A stretch of 64,000 nt of DNA from Pandoraea horticolens (GCF_902459555.1 NZ_CABPSM010000014.1:1-64000), one strand, 5' to 3'; shown: positions 41,935 to 52,557, counted from the first letter of the stretch. Notes: a model not told the origin generated them from the sequence alone. Program-made: numbers and translations.

Positions 41935-43899
41935 ATGGAAGACACCATTCGTTTCGACGGCCGCATGTTGTTCCTGTCCGAAGACCCGGCCATCGTGCGC
42001 CGTCAGTTGGCGGGCGAGTCCGTCACCCGCGCCGAGGCCGGCGCGTTGCGCGATAACGTTTCGACTGACGAAATCACGCCCGTCACTGTCATGCTCACCT
42101 ACGACGAGCGGCTCGGGCGCTATCCCTACGTCGGTTTCAAGGCGGGAAACGAAACGCCCATTGGCGAGCACGACGTGCGCCGCGGCGGCTTTCAGATCAC
42201 GGTGGCAGGCAAGCGCTACGGCAAAGGGTCGTCGCGCGAGTCGAGCCCGCTCGCGGAACGCTCGGCCGGCATCCGGCTGATCGTCGCCGAGAGCTTCGAG
42301 CGCATCTACCAGCAGAACTGCGACAACATCGGCATTCTGACGACCACTGACTTTGGCGTACTCGGGCGTATTCAAGCCGGCGAAGCCATCCCGATCACGG
42401 AATTCCTCAAGGGACGCGACGCCCTCACGCAGCAAATCATCCGCAGCGGCGGTCTGCTTGCATTCAGCAAGTTCGCCGATTGGCCGGCGCCCGTGGCGCA
42501 CGCCGACGGGCCGAATGCCACCGCCACGCCGCCGCGCACGCTGGTCGAGAAGATCATGGCGCGGCGTCTGCATCCGGCCACGCCCGGCGTCGAGCACGGC
42601 GACGGCGTGTTCGTGCGCGTCGACTGGCGCTTCTCGCACGATTACTTCACGGGCATGTGCGCGCATCTGATGCATCGCGCGTTTGGCGAACCGGCAGCGC
42701 TGCACGACCCGGCGCGCATCATCGCGTTTCAGGATCATCTTGTGCTCGCCGCGCACAGCCACCCGCACGTCTCGCAGGGGCTGCTGCCCGGTGTGGCCCA
42801 TCTGACGACCGGACATCGCGATTTCGTGTCGCGTTATCCCGTGCTCGCCCACGGTGAACTGGCGACGGGCGGCGACGGCGCGGACGGCATCTGCCACGCG
42901 CTGATGGCCGAACGTTATGCGTTGCCAGGGCAAATCGTGATCGGCACCGACTCGCATACGCCGCACGCGGGCGCACTCGGCTGCCTGGCGTTCGGCGCGG
43001 GGGCGACCGACATCGCAAACAGTTGGGTGACCGGCTATGTCCGCTGCAAGGTGCCGCAGACGCTGCGCATCGAGATCGAGGGGACGCTCGCCCCCGGCGT
43101 GACGGCCAAGGACGTCGTGCTCCATCTGCTGCGGCTCGACACGATTCGCCGCGGCGACGCCATCGGCCTCGTCTTCGAATATGCGGGCAGCGCGGTGCGG
43201 GCGATGTCGATCGACGAGCGCGCAACGCTCACCAACATGGTCGCCGAGCTGGGTGGCTTCACCGGCATCGTGGCGCCGGACGAGAAAACTGTGGCTTTCC
43301 TGAAGACGCGCCGCGGCGTCGACTTCGTCGTCGAACCCTGGATGACGAGCGACGAGGGGGCGCGTTATCGCGACGTGATCCGCATCGATGCGGGCTCGCT
43401 CACGCCGATGCTGGCGCGTCCCGGCGACCCCGGCAACGGCGTGGCGCTCGCGGACCTGGCGTCTCCCGTCGCCATCGATATCGCCTATGGTGGCTCGTGC
43501 ACGGCAGGCAAACGCGACGACTTCGACGCCTATCACGACGTGCTTGCCTGGGGCGTCGCGCATGGCCTGCGCGTCGCGCAGCGCTGCTCGTTGTTCTTGC
43601 AGTTCGGCACGATGGATGTGCGTGCCTATTGTGAGGAGAAGGGCTATCTCGAGACGTTCGAAGCGGCCGGCGTGACACTCGTCATGCCGGGCTGCGGCGC
43701 TTGCGCGAACTGTGGGCCGGGCCAGTCGACGTCAGCCGAACAGGTCACGATCAGCGCGATCAACCGCAATTTCCCCGGACGTTCCGGGCCGGGCAGCGTG
43801 TGGCTCGCGAGTCCGTATACGGTGGCTGCGAGCGCACTGGCGGGGCGCATCGTCGGTTTTGACGAACTAAGCGCGTCTGTCGCGGCAGAGGGGCGGTAA
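41935..43899 (+). CDS. Aconitase-family hydratase with the swivel domain at the N-terminus
   Basis: 654 residues from ATG 41935; AGGAGG lies 10 bases before it. Residues 1 to about 200 form the swivel domain with YGKGSSRESSPLAE, the catalytic Ser-Arg motif of LeuD/aconitase domain 4. The rest is the cluster-binding part: VIGTDSHTPHAGALGCLAFG near 336-355, GGSCTAGKRDD with Cys522, and MPGCGACANC with Cys587 and Cys590, giving the canonical C-x64-C-x2-C [4Fe-4S] spacing. Domain order is that of AcnB without its HEAT-like domain. Family members isomerise citrate, isopropylmalate, homoaconitate or methylated analogues. Downstream transporter and methyltransferase suggest a special substrate. Confidence 0.9.
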   Translation: MEDTIRFDGRMLFLSEDPAIVRRQLAGESVTRAEAGALRDNVSTDEITPVTVMLTYDERLGRYPYVGFKAGNETPIGEHDVRRGGFQITVAGKRYGKGSSRESSPLAERSAGIRLIVAESFERIYQQNCDNIGILTTTDFGVLGRIQAGEAIPITEFLKGRDALTQQIIRSGGLLAFSKFADWPAPVAHADGPNATATPPRTLVEKIMARRLHPATPGVEHGDGVFVRVDWRFSHDYFTGMCAHLMHRAFGEPAALHDPARIIAFQDHLVLAAHSHPHVSQGLLPGVAHLTTGHRDFVSRYPVLAHGELATGGDGADGICHALMAERYALPGQIVIGTDSHTPHAGALGCLAFGAGATDIANSWVTGYVRCKVPQTLRIEIEGTLAPGVTAKDVVLHLLRLDTIRRGDAIGLVFEYAGSAVRAMSIDERATLTNMVAELGGFTGIVAPDEKTVAFLKTRRGVDFVVEPWMTSDEGARYRDVIRIDAGSLTPMLARPGDPGNGVALADLASPVAIDIAYGGSCTAGKRDDFDAYHDVLAWGVAHGLRVAQRCSLFLQFGTMDVRAYCEEKGYLETFEAAGVTLVMPGCGACANCGPGQSTSAEQVTISAINRNFPGRSGPGSVWLASPYTVAASALAGRIVGFDELSASVAAEGR

Positions 43900-44233
43900 C
43901 TCGCGCACTCGCCGGAGCCCGCGGGCAATGTTGGCGAAAACTGAGGATGCCGACAGGCGCGAGCTGTGCGGCGCGCCATGCTGTGGGGCAGACGTTTCGC
44001 AGCGATGCTGTGCCGTCATTGACGAATATCGCAATTTTTCGTAGTACGTGGCAAAGGTGACAGGTGCGGCGCCATTCGTGGCATAATCTCGGCCCCGAGC
44101 CTGTCGATTCATGGTGTACCCGACGTATCCTGCTACCGCATGGCAAATGCATGGCAAATGCTGGCAGGTGGCTTAAGAGACGTCGGCAAATGAGCAGTTC
44201 GGCCATGACCGAACCGGCCCGGAGACGATTTCC
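43900..44233. other. Intergenic region with an 11-bp tandem repeat
   Basis: About 330 bases before the MFS gene. ATGGCAAATGC occurs twice in tandem at 44140-44150 and 44151-44161; it may be a slippage product or paired binding site. No gene or RNA seen. Confidence 0.5.
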
Positions 44234-45682
44234 ATGCCATCCCCCGATGTTTCAATGCCTTCCATGCCTTCCCCAAGTCAGGCCACTCAAGCCCGCGCTG
44301 CGGCAACCCGCCTGAGCGCCGGCGACATTTCCGCCCGCCTCGACCGATTGCCTCCGACCCGCACTGTCTGGAAACTGGTCGTACTCCTCAGTCTCGGCTT
44401 CTTCTTCGAGCTCTACGATCTGCTCTACACGGGATACATCGCACCGGGCCTGGTGAAGAGCGGCATTCTGACGCCGACGACACCGGGCCTGTTCGGCACG
44501 ACCGGCGTGGCGAGCTTCATCGCGGCGTTGTTCGCCGGGCTGTTCATTGGCACTATCGCGTGTGGCTTTCTTGCCGACCGGTTCGGCCGCCGTGCCGTGT
44601 TCACCGGCTCGTTGCTCTGGTACACAGTGGCGAACGTCATCATGGCGTTTCAGGAGACGGCCACGGGCGTGAACTTCTGGCGCTTCGTGGTGGGGCTCGG
44701 CATCGGTGTGGAACTGGTGACGATCGGCACCTATATCGCCGAACTCGTGCCCAAACAGATTCGCGGCCGGGCGTTCGCGTGTGAGCAGGCGGTCGGTTTC
44801 ACCGCTGTGCCAGTCGTCGCATTGCTTGCCTATTGGCTCGTGCCGCGCGAATTCCTCGGTCTGGAGGGCTGGCGCTGGGTGGTGCTCATCGGCGCGCATG
44901 GCGCAGTGTTCGTCTGGTGGATTCGCCGTGCACTCCCTGAGAGTCCGCGCTGGCTCGCCCAGAAGGGGCGTCTCGACGAGGCGGATCGTGTGCTGCGCGA
45001 ACTGGAGGCGAAGGTCTCGCGCGAATACGGCAAACCGCTGCCGCCGCCGGGCGAGCCGGAGCCCATGGCGCCGAAGCGCGCGTTTCGCGAGATGTGGGTG
45101 CCGCCGTATCGCAAGCGCGCGATCATGATGATTTTGTTCAACATCTTTCAGACGGTCGGCTTCTACGGCTTCGCCAACTGGGTGCCGACGCTACTCATCA
45201 AACAGGGCGTTACCGTGACCACGAGCCTCGCGTATTCCAGCGTAATTGCGCTCGCGGCGCCCGTCGGCCCGCTCATCGGTCTGTGGATGGCCGACAAGGT
45301 CGAGCGCAAGCACGCTATCGTGTGGACGGCCGGTGTCGGTATCGTGTGCGGTCTGGTGTTCTCGCAGGTCACGTCGTCGTTCCTGCTCATCGCCATGGGG
45401 ATTGGCCTCACCCTTGCGAACAACATCATGTCGTACAGCTATCACGCGTATCAGACGGAACTGTTCCCCACGGGCATTCGGGCGCGCGCCGTCGGTTTCG
45501 TCTATTCGTGGAGCCGTTTCTCGGCAATCTTCACCGCGTTCCTGATCGCGTCGGTGCTGCGCAAGTTCGGGGTGACGGGCGTGTTCGCATTCATCTCGTG
45601 CGCCATGCTGGTCGTCATGCTCGCCATTGGACTGATGGGACCGCGTACGCGCGACATCGCGCTGGAGAAGATCTCGCAGTAA
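44234..45682 (+). CDS. MFS transporter (metabolite:H+ symporter, SHS/AAHS-like)
   Basis: 482 residues, CGGAGA about 8 bases before ATG 44234. After a 45-residue polar N-terminus there are 12 predicted helices. [12 protein letters not shown] (loop 2-3) and the central loop [24 protein letters not shown] are typical of sugar/aromatic acid type symporters. Substrate not readable from sequence; neighbouring aconitase and methyltransferase suggest a carboxylic acid. Inner membrane. It starts 334 bases after the aconitase gene, so may have its own promoter. Confidence 0.92.
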   Translation: MPSPDVSMPSMPSPSQATQARAAATRLSAGDISARLDRLPPTRTVWKLVVLLSLGFFFELYDLLYTGYIAPGLVKSGILTPTTPGLFGTTGVASFIAALFAGLFIGTIACGFLADRFGRRAVFTGSLLWYTVANVIMAFQETATGVNFWRFVVGLGIGVELVTIGTYIAELVPKQIRGRAFACEQAVGFTAVPVVALLAYWLVPREFLGLEGWRWVVLIGAHGAVFVWWIRRALPESPRWLAQKGRLDEADRVLRELEAKVSREYGKPLPPPGEPEPMAPKRAFREMWVPPYRKRAIMMILFNIFQTVGFYGFANWVPTLLIKQGVTVTTSLAYSSVIALAAPVGPLIGLWMADKVERKHAIVWTAGVGIVCGLVFSQVTSSFLLIAMGIGLTLANNIMSYSYHAYQTELFPTGIRARAVGFVYSWSRFSAIFTAFLIASVLRKFGVTGVFAFISCAMLVVMLAIGLMGPRTRDIALEKISQ

Positions 45683-45739
45683 GGCATAGGGCCGCGCGCC
45701 GACGCGGTCATTCCCCGCGTTCTTCCGGAGACTCCGATC

Positions 45740-46333
45740 ATGGCAGATCTGCAAACCGAAGCGGCCTACGAGGCCAACGCTGTTCGTTACAACGAGGACT
45801 GGCGCAACCAGCCGCCGCCGGACGACATGTACGCACTGCTGATGCGCCATTTCGTCCCCGGCGGACGCACGATCGATGTGGGCTGCGGCAACGGACGCGA
45901 TGCCGCCTGGCTCGCGCAGCAAGGTTTCGATGTGGTCGGCTACGACAGTTCGCCCGCACTCGTCGAACTGGCGCGTGAATCGTTCCCGTGGGTGACGTTT
46001 CACGTCGGCCGCCTCCCGGGACTGGAAGACGTGAAGGCGCAGTTCGATAACGTGGTTTGCGAGACCGTGCTGATGCATCTGCCCGCGGACGAAGTGCCGC
46101 AGGCGGCCGACCGGCTCTGGACGCTCGTGCGTCCGGGGGGCGTGCTTTACGTCTCGTGGCGTGTCACCGAGGGTGACGATCTTCGCCATAAGGACGGGCG
46201 CCTCTATAGCGCCTTCTCGCCCGACGTGGTGCGCGCTGCGCTTCACGACGGCGTTGTCCTGCACGAGGAGGACGTCACCAGCGCCAGTTCCGGTAGGCGA
46301 GTGTGCCGTCTGGTCGTGCGCCGCCCGGCCTGA
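45740..46333 (+). CDS. SAM-dependent class I methyltransferase
   Basis: 197 residues, CGGAGA before ATG 45740. Motif I TIDVGCGNGRDAAWLAQQGF (about 36-55), then VVGYDSSPALVELAR with the acidic residue for the ribose, and NVVCETVLMHLP as motif IV. Rossmann-like class I fold. Short relatives methylate small molecules; nothing fixes the acceptor. It follows the MFS gene by 57 bases, so is probably in the same transcript. A trans-aconitate-type carboxyl methyltransferase is an attractive but unproven guess. Confidence 0.88.
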   Translation: MADLQTEAAYEANAVRYNEDWRNQPPPDDMYALLMRHFVPGGRTIDVGCGNGRDAAWLAQQGFDVVGYDSSPALVELARESFPWVTFHVGRLPGLEDVKAQFDNVVCETVLMHLPADEVPQAADRLWTLVRPGGVLYVSWRVTEGDDLRHKDGRLYSAFSPDVVRAALHDGVVLHEEDVTSASSGRRVCRLVVRRPA

Positions 46334-46367
46334 CACCGGGCATGGCCATCGACTGCACGACGCCGCG

Positions 46368-47291
46368 TCAGAGCAATTCGATTTCCGGTAGCGTGAGCAG
46401 GCTTGTCTCGCGCATGAGCGAGACGAATTCGCCGATATAGGGACGCGCCGTGATCGCCGGCAACGTCGCCGCCCAGAGTTCGGCGGTGAGCCCCTGCGGC
46501 GTGATCGGGCGCGCGCTCACATAGCGTCGCTCGAGATACCCCGTGACGGCCCAGAGCGGCAGGGCGGCCAGCCCGCGCCGGCTGGCGACCAGTTGCAGAA
46601 TCGCCACTGTCAACTCGGTGGTGCGGCGCGTCGGTTCGATTCCCGCGGGACGCAGCACCTGACGCACGATATCGAGCATGTCGTCGGGCACGGGATAGGT
46701 GATGAGCGTTTCGTCACGGAAGTCCTCGGCGTCGAGATACGGCTTGCCGGCGAGCGGATGATCGTTCGCCATGAGCGCCATCATCTGGAAGCGGAACAGC
46801 GGGTGGAAGTCGACCGCCTCGCCTTCCTCACGTTCGGAAATGATCGCCAGATCGGCGCGGTCCTGATGCAACAGCCCAATGGGGTCGGCGTGAAAGCCCG
46901 ACACGATATCGAGTTCGACTTCCGGCCAACGGATGCGAAAGGCGTCCATCGCCGGCATCAGCCAATCGAAACACGTGTGACATTCCACCGCGATGCGCAG
47001 CGTGCCCTGCGTGCCTTGCGCGAGCCGTGTGAGGTCGCGGCCGGCTTCGTCGACCGCCGGCACGACTTCCTCGGCCAACGCGAGCAAACGCTTGCCCGCA
47101 GGAGTGAAAACCAGCGGCGACGACTTGCGCACGAACAATGGCAGGCCATAGAAATCTTCCAGCGCTTTGATCTGATGCGACAGGGCGGACTGCGTCAAAT
47201 GCAGCCACAACGCCGCGCGCGAAACGCTGCCGGTGTCGCGCAGCGCGAGCAACGTTTGCAGATGGCGGAGTTCTATAGGTGTGCGTTGCAT
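46368..47291 (-). CDS. metR: MetR-type LysR regulator of methionine synthesis
   Basis: 307 residues from ATG 47291 (MQRTPIELRHLQTLLALRDT); the longer frame to 47618 would enter metE and is rejected. HTH about 1-62 (GSVSRAALWLHLTQSALSHQ), then effector domain with AVECHTCFDWLMP, the MetR-type segment. Homocysteine is the known co-inducer in the family. Divergent from metE, the classic arrangement. A near-match to the MetR consensus overlaps the start codon. Confidence 0.93.
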   Translation of the reverse strand: MQRTPIELRHLQTLLALRDTGSVSRAALWLHLTQSALSHQIKALEDFYGLPLFVRKSSPLVFTPAGKRLLALAEEVVPAVDEAGRDLTRLAQGTQGTLRIAVECHTCFDWLMPAMDAFRIRWPEVELDIVSGFHADPIGLLHQDRADLAIISEREEGEAVDFHPLFRFQMMALMANDHPLAGKPYLDAEDFRDETLITYPVPDDMLDIVRQVLRPAGIEPTRRTTELTVAILQLVASRRGLAALPLWAVTGYLERRYVSARPITPQGLTAELWAATLPAITARPYIGEFVSLMRETSLLTLPEIELL

Positions 47292-47303
47292 GAATAAAAT
47301 TAA
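47291..47303. promoter_or_regulatory. Candidate MetR half-matched site
   Basis: TGAATAAAATTAA matches TGAA-N5-TTCA at seven of eight fixed positions, at the metR start codon in the metR-metE spacer. A perfect MetR site was not found. Confidence 0.3.
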
Positions 47304-47365
47304 TAATAAATAGCAAAAACTTTCGTTTGAATAATACACGTGTGGCCGGGATACTGCCAGCCTGG

Positions 47366-47405
47366 GCGGACATTGTCCGCAGACAACGACTTTGCGGTTA
47401 CGCAA
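47366..47405 (+). other. Two small hairpins in the metE leader
   Basis: GCGGACA-T-TGTCCGC (47366-47380), a near-perfect DNA palindrome, and TTGCG-GTTA-CGCAA (47392-47405), both within 61 bases before metE. Too short for a cobalamin or SAM riboswitch; possible operator or mRNA element. Confidence 0.4.
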
Positions 47406-47426
47406 GCTCCCGAAAGGACAACGCTC

Positions 47427-49739
47427 ATGGCTCAGGCCCACGTACTCGGATTGCCGCGCATTGGCGCACAACGTGAACTCAAATTCGCCGTCGAGGCCTT
47501 CTGGCGCGGTGACGTGAACGAGCAGTCCTTGCAGGACACCGGCCGGCGCATTCGTGCGGCCAACCGCCTCGCGCAGCGCGAGGCAGGGCTCGACTGGATC
47601 ACCGTCGGTGACTTCCATTGGTACGATCAGGTGCTCTCCACGCTAGCGCTTGTGGGCGGGCTGCCGGAACGCTTCGGCGCGGCGCCCGCTGCTCTCACGC
47701 TCGCGGACTACTTCGCCGCCGCGCGTGGCAATGCGCAGCAAAGCGCTATGGAAATGACGAAGTGGTTCGACACGAACTACCACTATCTCGTGCCGGAATA
47801 CTCGCCGCAGACGCGCTTCGGCCCGGGCACGCAATGGCTGTTCGACGATGTCGCGGAAGCGCTGGCGGAGGGCGTGAAGGTCAAGCCGGTGTTGCTTGGG
47901 CCGCTCTCGCTGTTGTATCTCGGCAAGGAGAAGGGCGGTCTCGCAGACCGTCTCTCGTTGCTGCCCGAACTGCTCGCCCAATATGAGCGCGTGCTGGCGC
48001 GGCTAAAGGCGCAGGGCGTGACATGGGTGCAGATCGACGAGCCGATTCTCGCGCTCGACCTGCCCGAGCGGTGGCGCGATGCCTTCACGCCTGTCTACCG
48101 GCGTCTCGCGCTCGTTGCGCCGTCGGTGCTGCTTGCCACGTACTTTGGCGACGTCAGCGAGCACGCGGCCCTGCTGGCGGCGCTGCCCGTGGCCGGGGTG
48201 CATGTCGACGGTGTGCGTGCACCGCAACAACTCGATGCGTTCGCGGCGCAATGGCCGCAGGACAAGGTGCTGTCTGCCGGCGTGGTCGATGGGCGCAACG
48301 TCTGGCGCTGCGACCTGACGCGCGTCCGCGCGTTGCTCATGCCGCTGGCGCAGACGCTTGGCGACCGGCTGTGGGTGGCGTCGAGCTGCTCGCTGATGCA
48401 TTGCCCGGTCGATCTCGCAAGCGAGGTGCGACCGGACAAGGAGGTGCGCACGTGGCTCGCGTTTGCCGTGCAAAAGCTGGGCGAGGTGGCGCTGCTTCGC
48501 CGTTCGCTCGACGCCGCCGGATTCGCCATGGCCGACGTGCAGGCCGCCTTCGTTGCCGATGCCGCTGCACAAGCCGCGCGCCATACGTCGGCGCGCATTC
48601 ACAACCGCGTAGTGCAGAAGCGTCTGGCGGCGCTCACCGACGCCGACACGCGCCGTACGTCCGAGTATTCGGTGCGTGCCCGCGCCCAGCGGGCGTGGCT
48701 CAAGCTGCCTGCGCTGCCGACCACGACCATTGGGTCGTTCCCCCAGACGGCGGCCATTCGCACGGCACGCGCCGACTTCAAACGCCGCGTCATGTCACAT
48801 CTGGACTATCTGGAGACGATGCGTGCACAGATACGTCTGGCTATCGAAAAGCAGGAAGCCTATGGGCTCGACGTGCTGGTGCATGGCGAGGCCGAGCGCA
48901 ACGATATGGTCGAGTACTTCGGCGATCTGCTCTGGGGCTTCATGATTACCGAGCATGGCTGGGTGCAGAGCTACGGCTCGCGTTGCGTAAAGCCGCCCGT
49001 GATCTATGGCGACGTGTATCTGCCCGAGCCGATGACCGTCACATGGAGCGCCTACGCGCAGCAACTGACCGACAAGCCGGTCAAGGGCATGCTGACCGGC
49101 CCGGTGACGATGCTGCAATGGTCGTTCGTGCGCGACGATCAGCCGCGCGAACTCACGGCGTTGCAGATTGCGCTGGCGTTGCGCGAGGAAGTGGCGGCGC
49201 TGGAGAAGGCGGGCGTGCGGGTGATTCAGATCGACGAACCTGCGCTGCGTGAGGGGCTGCCGTTGCGTGAAGGGGATTGGCCGTCGTATCTCGACTGGGC
49301 GGTTCGCGCGTTCCGTGTGTGCTCGTCGGGGGTGGCCGACGATACGCAGATCCACACGCATATGTGCTATTCGGAATTCCACGACATTCTGCCGTCGATT
49401 GCCGCGCTCGACGCCGACGTGATCTCGATCGAGACCACGCGCTCCGATATGGAACTGTTGGGTGCCTTCGAAGCCTTCGAGTATCCGAACGAGATCGGCC
49501 CGGGCGTGTACGACATTCACTCGCCGCGCGTGCCGTCGCAGGCAGAGATGGAGCATCTGATCGAGGCCGCGCTCGCGCGAATTCCGGCCGAGCGTCTGTG
49601 GGTCAACCCAGACTGCGGGTTGAAGACGCGCGACTGGGCGCAGGTCGACGGTGCGCTGACCAACATGGTCGCTGCCGCCAATGCCGTGCGTGAGCGTCTC
49701 GCGGGCACTCACGTGCGAGTGCGGGCGCAGGCTGCCTGA
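47427..49739 (+). CDS. metE: Cobalamin-independent methionine synthase
   Basis: 770 residues from ATG 47427, with AAAGGA upstream; the frame from 47340 is not used. N-terminal [20 protein letters not shown] is the MetE start; catalytic zinc site in the C-terminal half: His645 and Cys647 (HTHMCYSEF) and Cys730 (NPDCGLKTR). [10 protein letters not shown] begins the second barrel. It transfers methyl from 5-methyl-tetrahydropteroyl-triglutamate to homocysteine. Divergent metR supplies control. Confidence 0.97.
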   Translation: MAQAHVLGLPRIGAQRELKFAVEAFWRGDVNEQSLQDTGRRIRAANRLAQREAGLDWITVGDFHWYDQVLSTLALVGGLPERFGAAPAALTLADYFAAARGNAQQSAMEMTKWFDTNYHYLVPEYSPQTRFGPGTQWLFDDVAEALAEGVKVKPVLLGPLSLLYLGKEKGGLADRLSLLPELLAQYERVLARLKAQGVTWVQIDEPILALDLPERWRDAFTPVYRRLALVAPSVLLATYFGDVSEHAALLAALPVAGVHVDGVRAPQQLDAFAAQWPQDKVLSAGVVDGRNVWRCDLTRVRALLMPLAQTLGDRLWVASSCSLMHCPVDLASEVRPDKEVRTWLAFAVQKLGEVALLRRSLDAAGFAMADVQAAFVADAAAQAARHTSARIHNRVVQKRLAALTDADTRRTSEYSVRARAQRAWLKLPALPTTTIGSFPQTAAIRTARADFKRRVMSHLDYLETMRAQIRLAIEKQEAYGLDVLVHGEAERNDMVEYFGDLLWGFMITEHGWVQSYGSRCVKPPVIYGDVYLPEPMTVTWSAYAQQLTDKPVKGMLTGPVTMLQWSFVRDDQPRELTALQIALALREEVAALEKAGVRVIQIDEPALREGLPLREGDWPSYLDWAVRAFRVCSSGVADDTQIHTHMCYSEFHDILPSIAALDADVISIETTRSDMELLGAFEAFEYPNEIGPGVYDIHSPRVPSQAEMEHLIEAALARIPAERLWVNPDCGLKTRDWAQVDGALTNMVAAANAVRERLAGTHVRVRAQAA

Positions 49740-49783
49740 CGCTCGCATGCCGGTGCGTTGGCATAGATAGGCGCCGACGAAAG

Positions 49784-49825
49784 AACGCCGCCGATGCTTT
49801 TGCGCATCGGCGGCGTTTTGTTTTC
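49784..49825. terminator. Intrinsic terminator between metE and pepN
   Basis: Perfect 14-bp stem (AACGCCGCCGATGC with GCATCGGCGGCGTT), 6-base loop, followed by TTGTTTT on plus; the minus-strand tail TTCTTTC may also serve pepN. Confidence 0.9.
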
Positions 49826-49845
49826 GCGGGGCGGCGAAAGATCGT

Positions 49846-52557
49846 TCAGGCGAGTGCTTTTTCGACGATCTCGCGAACGTCCTTCGACAGTGCCTTGTGT
49901 TCCGCCACGCTCTGCAATGCGCTGTGCATGTGCTCGCGCAAGGACGGCGTGTACTTGCGCCAGCGATCGAGTACGCGAGCCAGACGCGCGGCGACCTGAG
50001 GGTTGAGCGCGTCGAGCGCGAGCACCTGTTCGGCCCAGAACCGGTAGCCGGAGCCGTCGGTTGCGTGGAACTGCGCAGGGTTGCCGCCACAGAAGCTGAA
50101 AATCAGCGAGCGCGCGCGGTTCGGGTTCTTCAGCGTGAAGGCGGGATGACGCATGAGCGCACGCACGGCGTCGATCACGCAATGGCTGCCGTCGCCGCGT
50201 TGCATGGCTTGCAGCGCGAACCACTTGTCGATGGCTAGCGGCTCGTGCTCGAAGCGTTGATAGAAGTCCTCCAGCGCTTCGGCCGCGTGGTTCTGCCCGT
50301 GCGCCGTGCCGCCTTCGCGGGCGGCGCCGCCGCGTTGCACGAGCGCGGTGAGCGCGGCGAAACGATCCGTCATGTTGTCGGACGCGTCGTACTGCGTGCG
50401 GGCGGTTTGCGCCACGCCGGCATCCGACAGCTCCATGAGATACGACAGCGCAAGGTTCTTCAGCGCGCGCTCGCCTGCCGAGGCGGCGTCCGGGCGGTAC
50501 GCGCCCGGCACGCGATGATTGTGATACGCAGCAAGCCATTCGGTATGCAACGAGGCTGCCAGACGCTGGCGCAGATACTGACGCGCGGCGTGAATGGCCG
50601 CCGGATCGATTTCCGTCATCTGCTCGCCGAGATACGACTCGGCCGGCAACGTGAGCGCTTGTGCGCGGAACGCCGGGTCGAGCGTCTCGTCACGCAGCAC
50701 TTGCCGGAAGGCTTCGAGCACGTAGCTGTCCACGCTCGGTAACTGGCCCATCTGAATGGATTCGACGAGCGCGAGCAACTGACGCGTGGCCAGACGCTGA
50801 CCGGCTTCCCAGCGGTTGAACGGGTCGCTGTCGTGCGCCATCAGGAACGCGAGTTCGTCGATGGTGTACTCGTGCTCGACGATCACCGGAGCCGAGAAAC
50901 CGCGCAACAGCGACGGCATCGGGTTGTGCGGCACGTCCACGAACGTGAAGCTCTGACGCTCCTGCGTGAAGTCGAGCACTCGCGTGGTGGCGCCGGGCGC
51001 GTCGCTGGCTTCCCCCGCCAGACGCAGCGCCAGATCGCGGCCGTCGCGATCGAGCAGGCCGACGGCGAACGGGATATGGAACGGCTGTTTGACGAGTTGG
51101 TTGTCCTGCAACTCGACGCCGACCTTCGGGCAGCGCTGGGTGAGCGTGAGGGTGTAGGTGCGTGCGGCTTCGTCGTAGGCGGCGTCGACCGTCACGCGCG
51201 GCGTGCCGGCCTGGCTGTACCAGCGGCCGAACTGCGTCAGGTCGCGATGATTGGCATCGGCCATGGCGGCACGGAAGTCGTCGCACGTCACGGCCTGACC
51301 GTCGTGGCGCTCGAAGTACAGGTCCATGCCGCGGCGGAAGCCCTCACGTCCCAGCAGCGTCTGATACATGCGCACGACTTCGGCGCCTTTCTCGTAGACA
51401 GTGACCGTGTAGAAGTTGTTGATTTCGACGTAGCTCTCGGGGCGCACCGGATGCGCCATCGGGCCAGCGTCTTCGGGGAACTGTGCCTGACGCAGCACGC
51501 GCACGTCGTCGACGCGTTTGACCGCGCGGCCCGACTCGGAGCCCATCATGTCGGCAGAGAATTCCTGATCGCGGAACACCGTCAGGCCTTCCTTCAGACT
51601 CAACTGGAACCAGTCGCGGCAGGTCACGCGATTGCCCGTCCAGTTGTGGAAGTACTCGTGCCCCACCACGGCTTCGATGTTGCCGAAGTCGTCGTCGGTG
51701 GCGGTGGCGGCGTCGGCCAGCACATATTTCGTATTGAAAATGTTCAGGCCCTTGTTCTCCATGGCGCCCATGTTGAAGTCGCTTACGGCCACGATCATGA
51801 AACGGTCGAGATCGAGCACGCGTCCGAAGCGTTCCTCGTCCCAGCGGATCGAGTTGACGAGCGAGTGCATGGCGTGTTCGGTCTTTTCCAGATCCTGGGG
51901 CTGTACCCAGACCTGAAGGAGCTTCTCGCGGCCATCGCCGGCGACGAGGCGTTCCTCACGGCACACCAGACGGCCGGCGACCAGAGCGAACAGGTAGCTG
52001 GGCTTCTTGAACGGGTCGTCCCAGATGGCGAAGTGACGGCCATCGGGCAGGTCGCCCTTGTCGATCAGGTTGCCGTTGGCCAGCAGCACCGGATACGCTT
52101 CGCGGTCGGCGCGCAGCGTAACGGTGTACGTGGCCATCACGTCCGGACGGTCGAGGAAGTAGGTGATCTTGCGAAACCCCTCGGCTTCGCACTGCGTGAA
52201 GAAGTTGCCGCCCGAGACGTATAGTCCCATGAGCGACGTGTTCTCCTGCGGACGGCAGCGGGTGACGAGCGTGAGTTCGAAGGCGTCGGGCGGGGCTTCG
52301 ACGGTGAGCGATTCTTCGCCCGCGCGGTAACCGGCCCAGGGTTTGCCGTCGAGTTCGAGGCTCACCAGTTGCAGACCCTGACCCACCAGTTCCAGGTTGC
52401 CGCCGGGGCCGGCCGGGTTACGGCGTACGCGCAGCCGGCTGGTGACCGTGGTGACATCGGGGGCGAGGTCGAAGTCGAGTTGGACGGTGTCGATCAGATA
52501 CGCCGGGGGCGTATAGTCGGAGCGTTGGATGACACCTGCGAGGTCGGTTCTGAGCAT
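49846..52557 (-). CDS. pepN: Aminopeptidase N (M1 zinc metallopeptidase)
   Basis: 903 residues from the ATG at 52557 (MLRTDLAGVIQRSDYTPPAY); eight codons upstream an alternative exists. The exopeptidase motif FNMGAMENKGLN (about 262) and the zinc motif HEYFHNWTGNRVTCRDWFQL (about 300), including the downstream Glu in LKEGLTVFRDQEF, are intact. The C-terminal alpha-helical region is complete (DUF3458 type). Normal length for proteobacterial PepN. Cytoplasmic broad-specificity removal of N-terminal residues. Convergent with metE. Confidence 0.96.
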   Translation of the reverse strand: MLRTDLAGVIQRSDYTPPAYLIDTVQLDFDLAPDVTTVTSRLRVRRNPAGPGGNLELVGQGLQLVSLELDGKPWAGYRAGEESLTVEAPPDAFELTLVTRCRPQENTSLMGLYVSGGNFFTQCEAEGFRKITYFLDRPDVMATYTVTLRADREAYPVLLANGNLIDKGDLPDGRHFAIWDDPFKKPSYLFALVAGRLVCREERLVAGDGREKLLQVWVQPQDLEKTEHAMHSLVNSIRWDEERFGRVLDLDRFMIVAVSDFNMGAMENKGLNIFNTKYVLADAATATDDDFGNIEAVVGHEYFHNWTGNRVTCRDWFQLSLKEGLTVFRDQEFSADMMGSESGRAVKRVDDVRVLRQAQFPEDAGPMAHPVRPESYVEINNFYTVTVYEKGAEVVRMYQTLLGREGFRRGMDLYFERHDGQAVTCDDFRAAMADANHRDLTQFGRWYSQAGTPRVTVDAAYDEAARTYTLTLTQRCPKVGVELQDNQLVKQPFHIPFAVGLLDRDGRDLALRLAGEASDAPGATTRVLDFTQERQSFTFVDVPHNPMPSLLRGFSAPVIVEHEYTIDELAFLMAHDSDPFNRWEAGQRLATRQLLALVESIQMGQLPSVDSYVLEAFRQVLRDETLDPAFRAQALTLPAESYLGEQMTEIDPAAIHAARQYLRQRLAASLHTEWLAAYHNHRVPGAYRPDAASAGERALKNLALSYLMELSDAGVAQTARTQYDASDNMTDRFAALTALVQRGGAAREGGTAHGQNHAAEALEDFYQRFEHEPLAIDKWFALQAMQRGDGSHCVIDAVRALMRHPAFTLKNPNRARSLIFSFCGGNPAQFHATDGSGYRFWAEQVLALDALNPQVAARLARVLDRWRKYTPSLREHMHSALQSVAEHKALSKDVREIVEKALA

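Noticed and set aside
41245-43563. 772-codon minus-strand frame across the aconitase-family gene
   Set aside because: Only the last 87 residues after the strong ribosome binding site are credible; the rest is antisense to a clear enzyme.
47291-47426. Cobalamin or SAM riboswitch upstream of metE
   Set aside because: The spacer is only 135 bases and lacks the conserved cores of these riboswitches.
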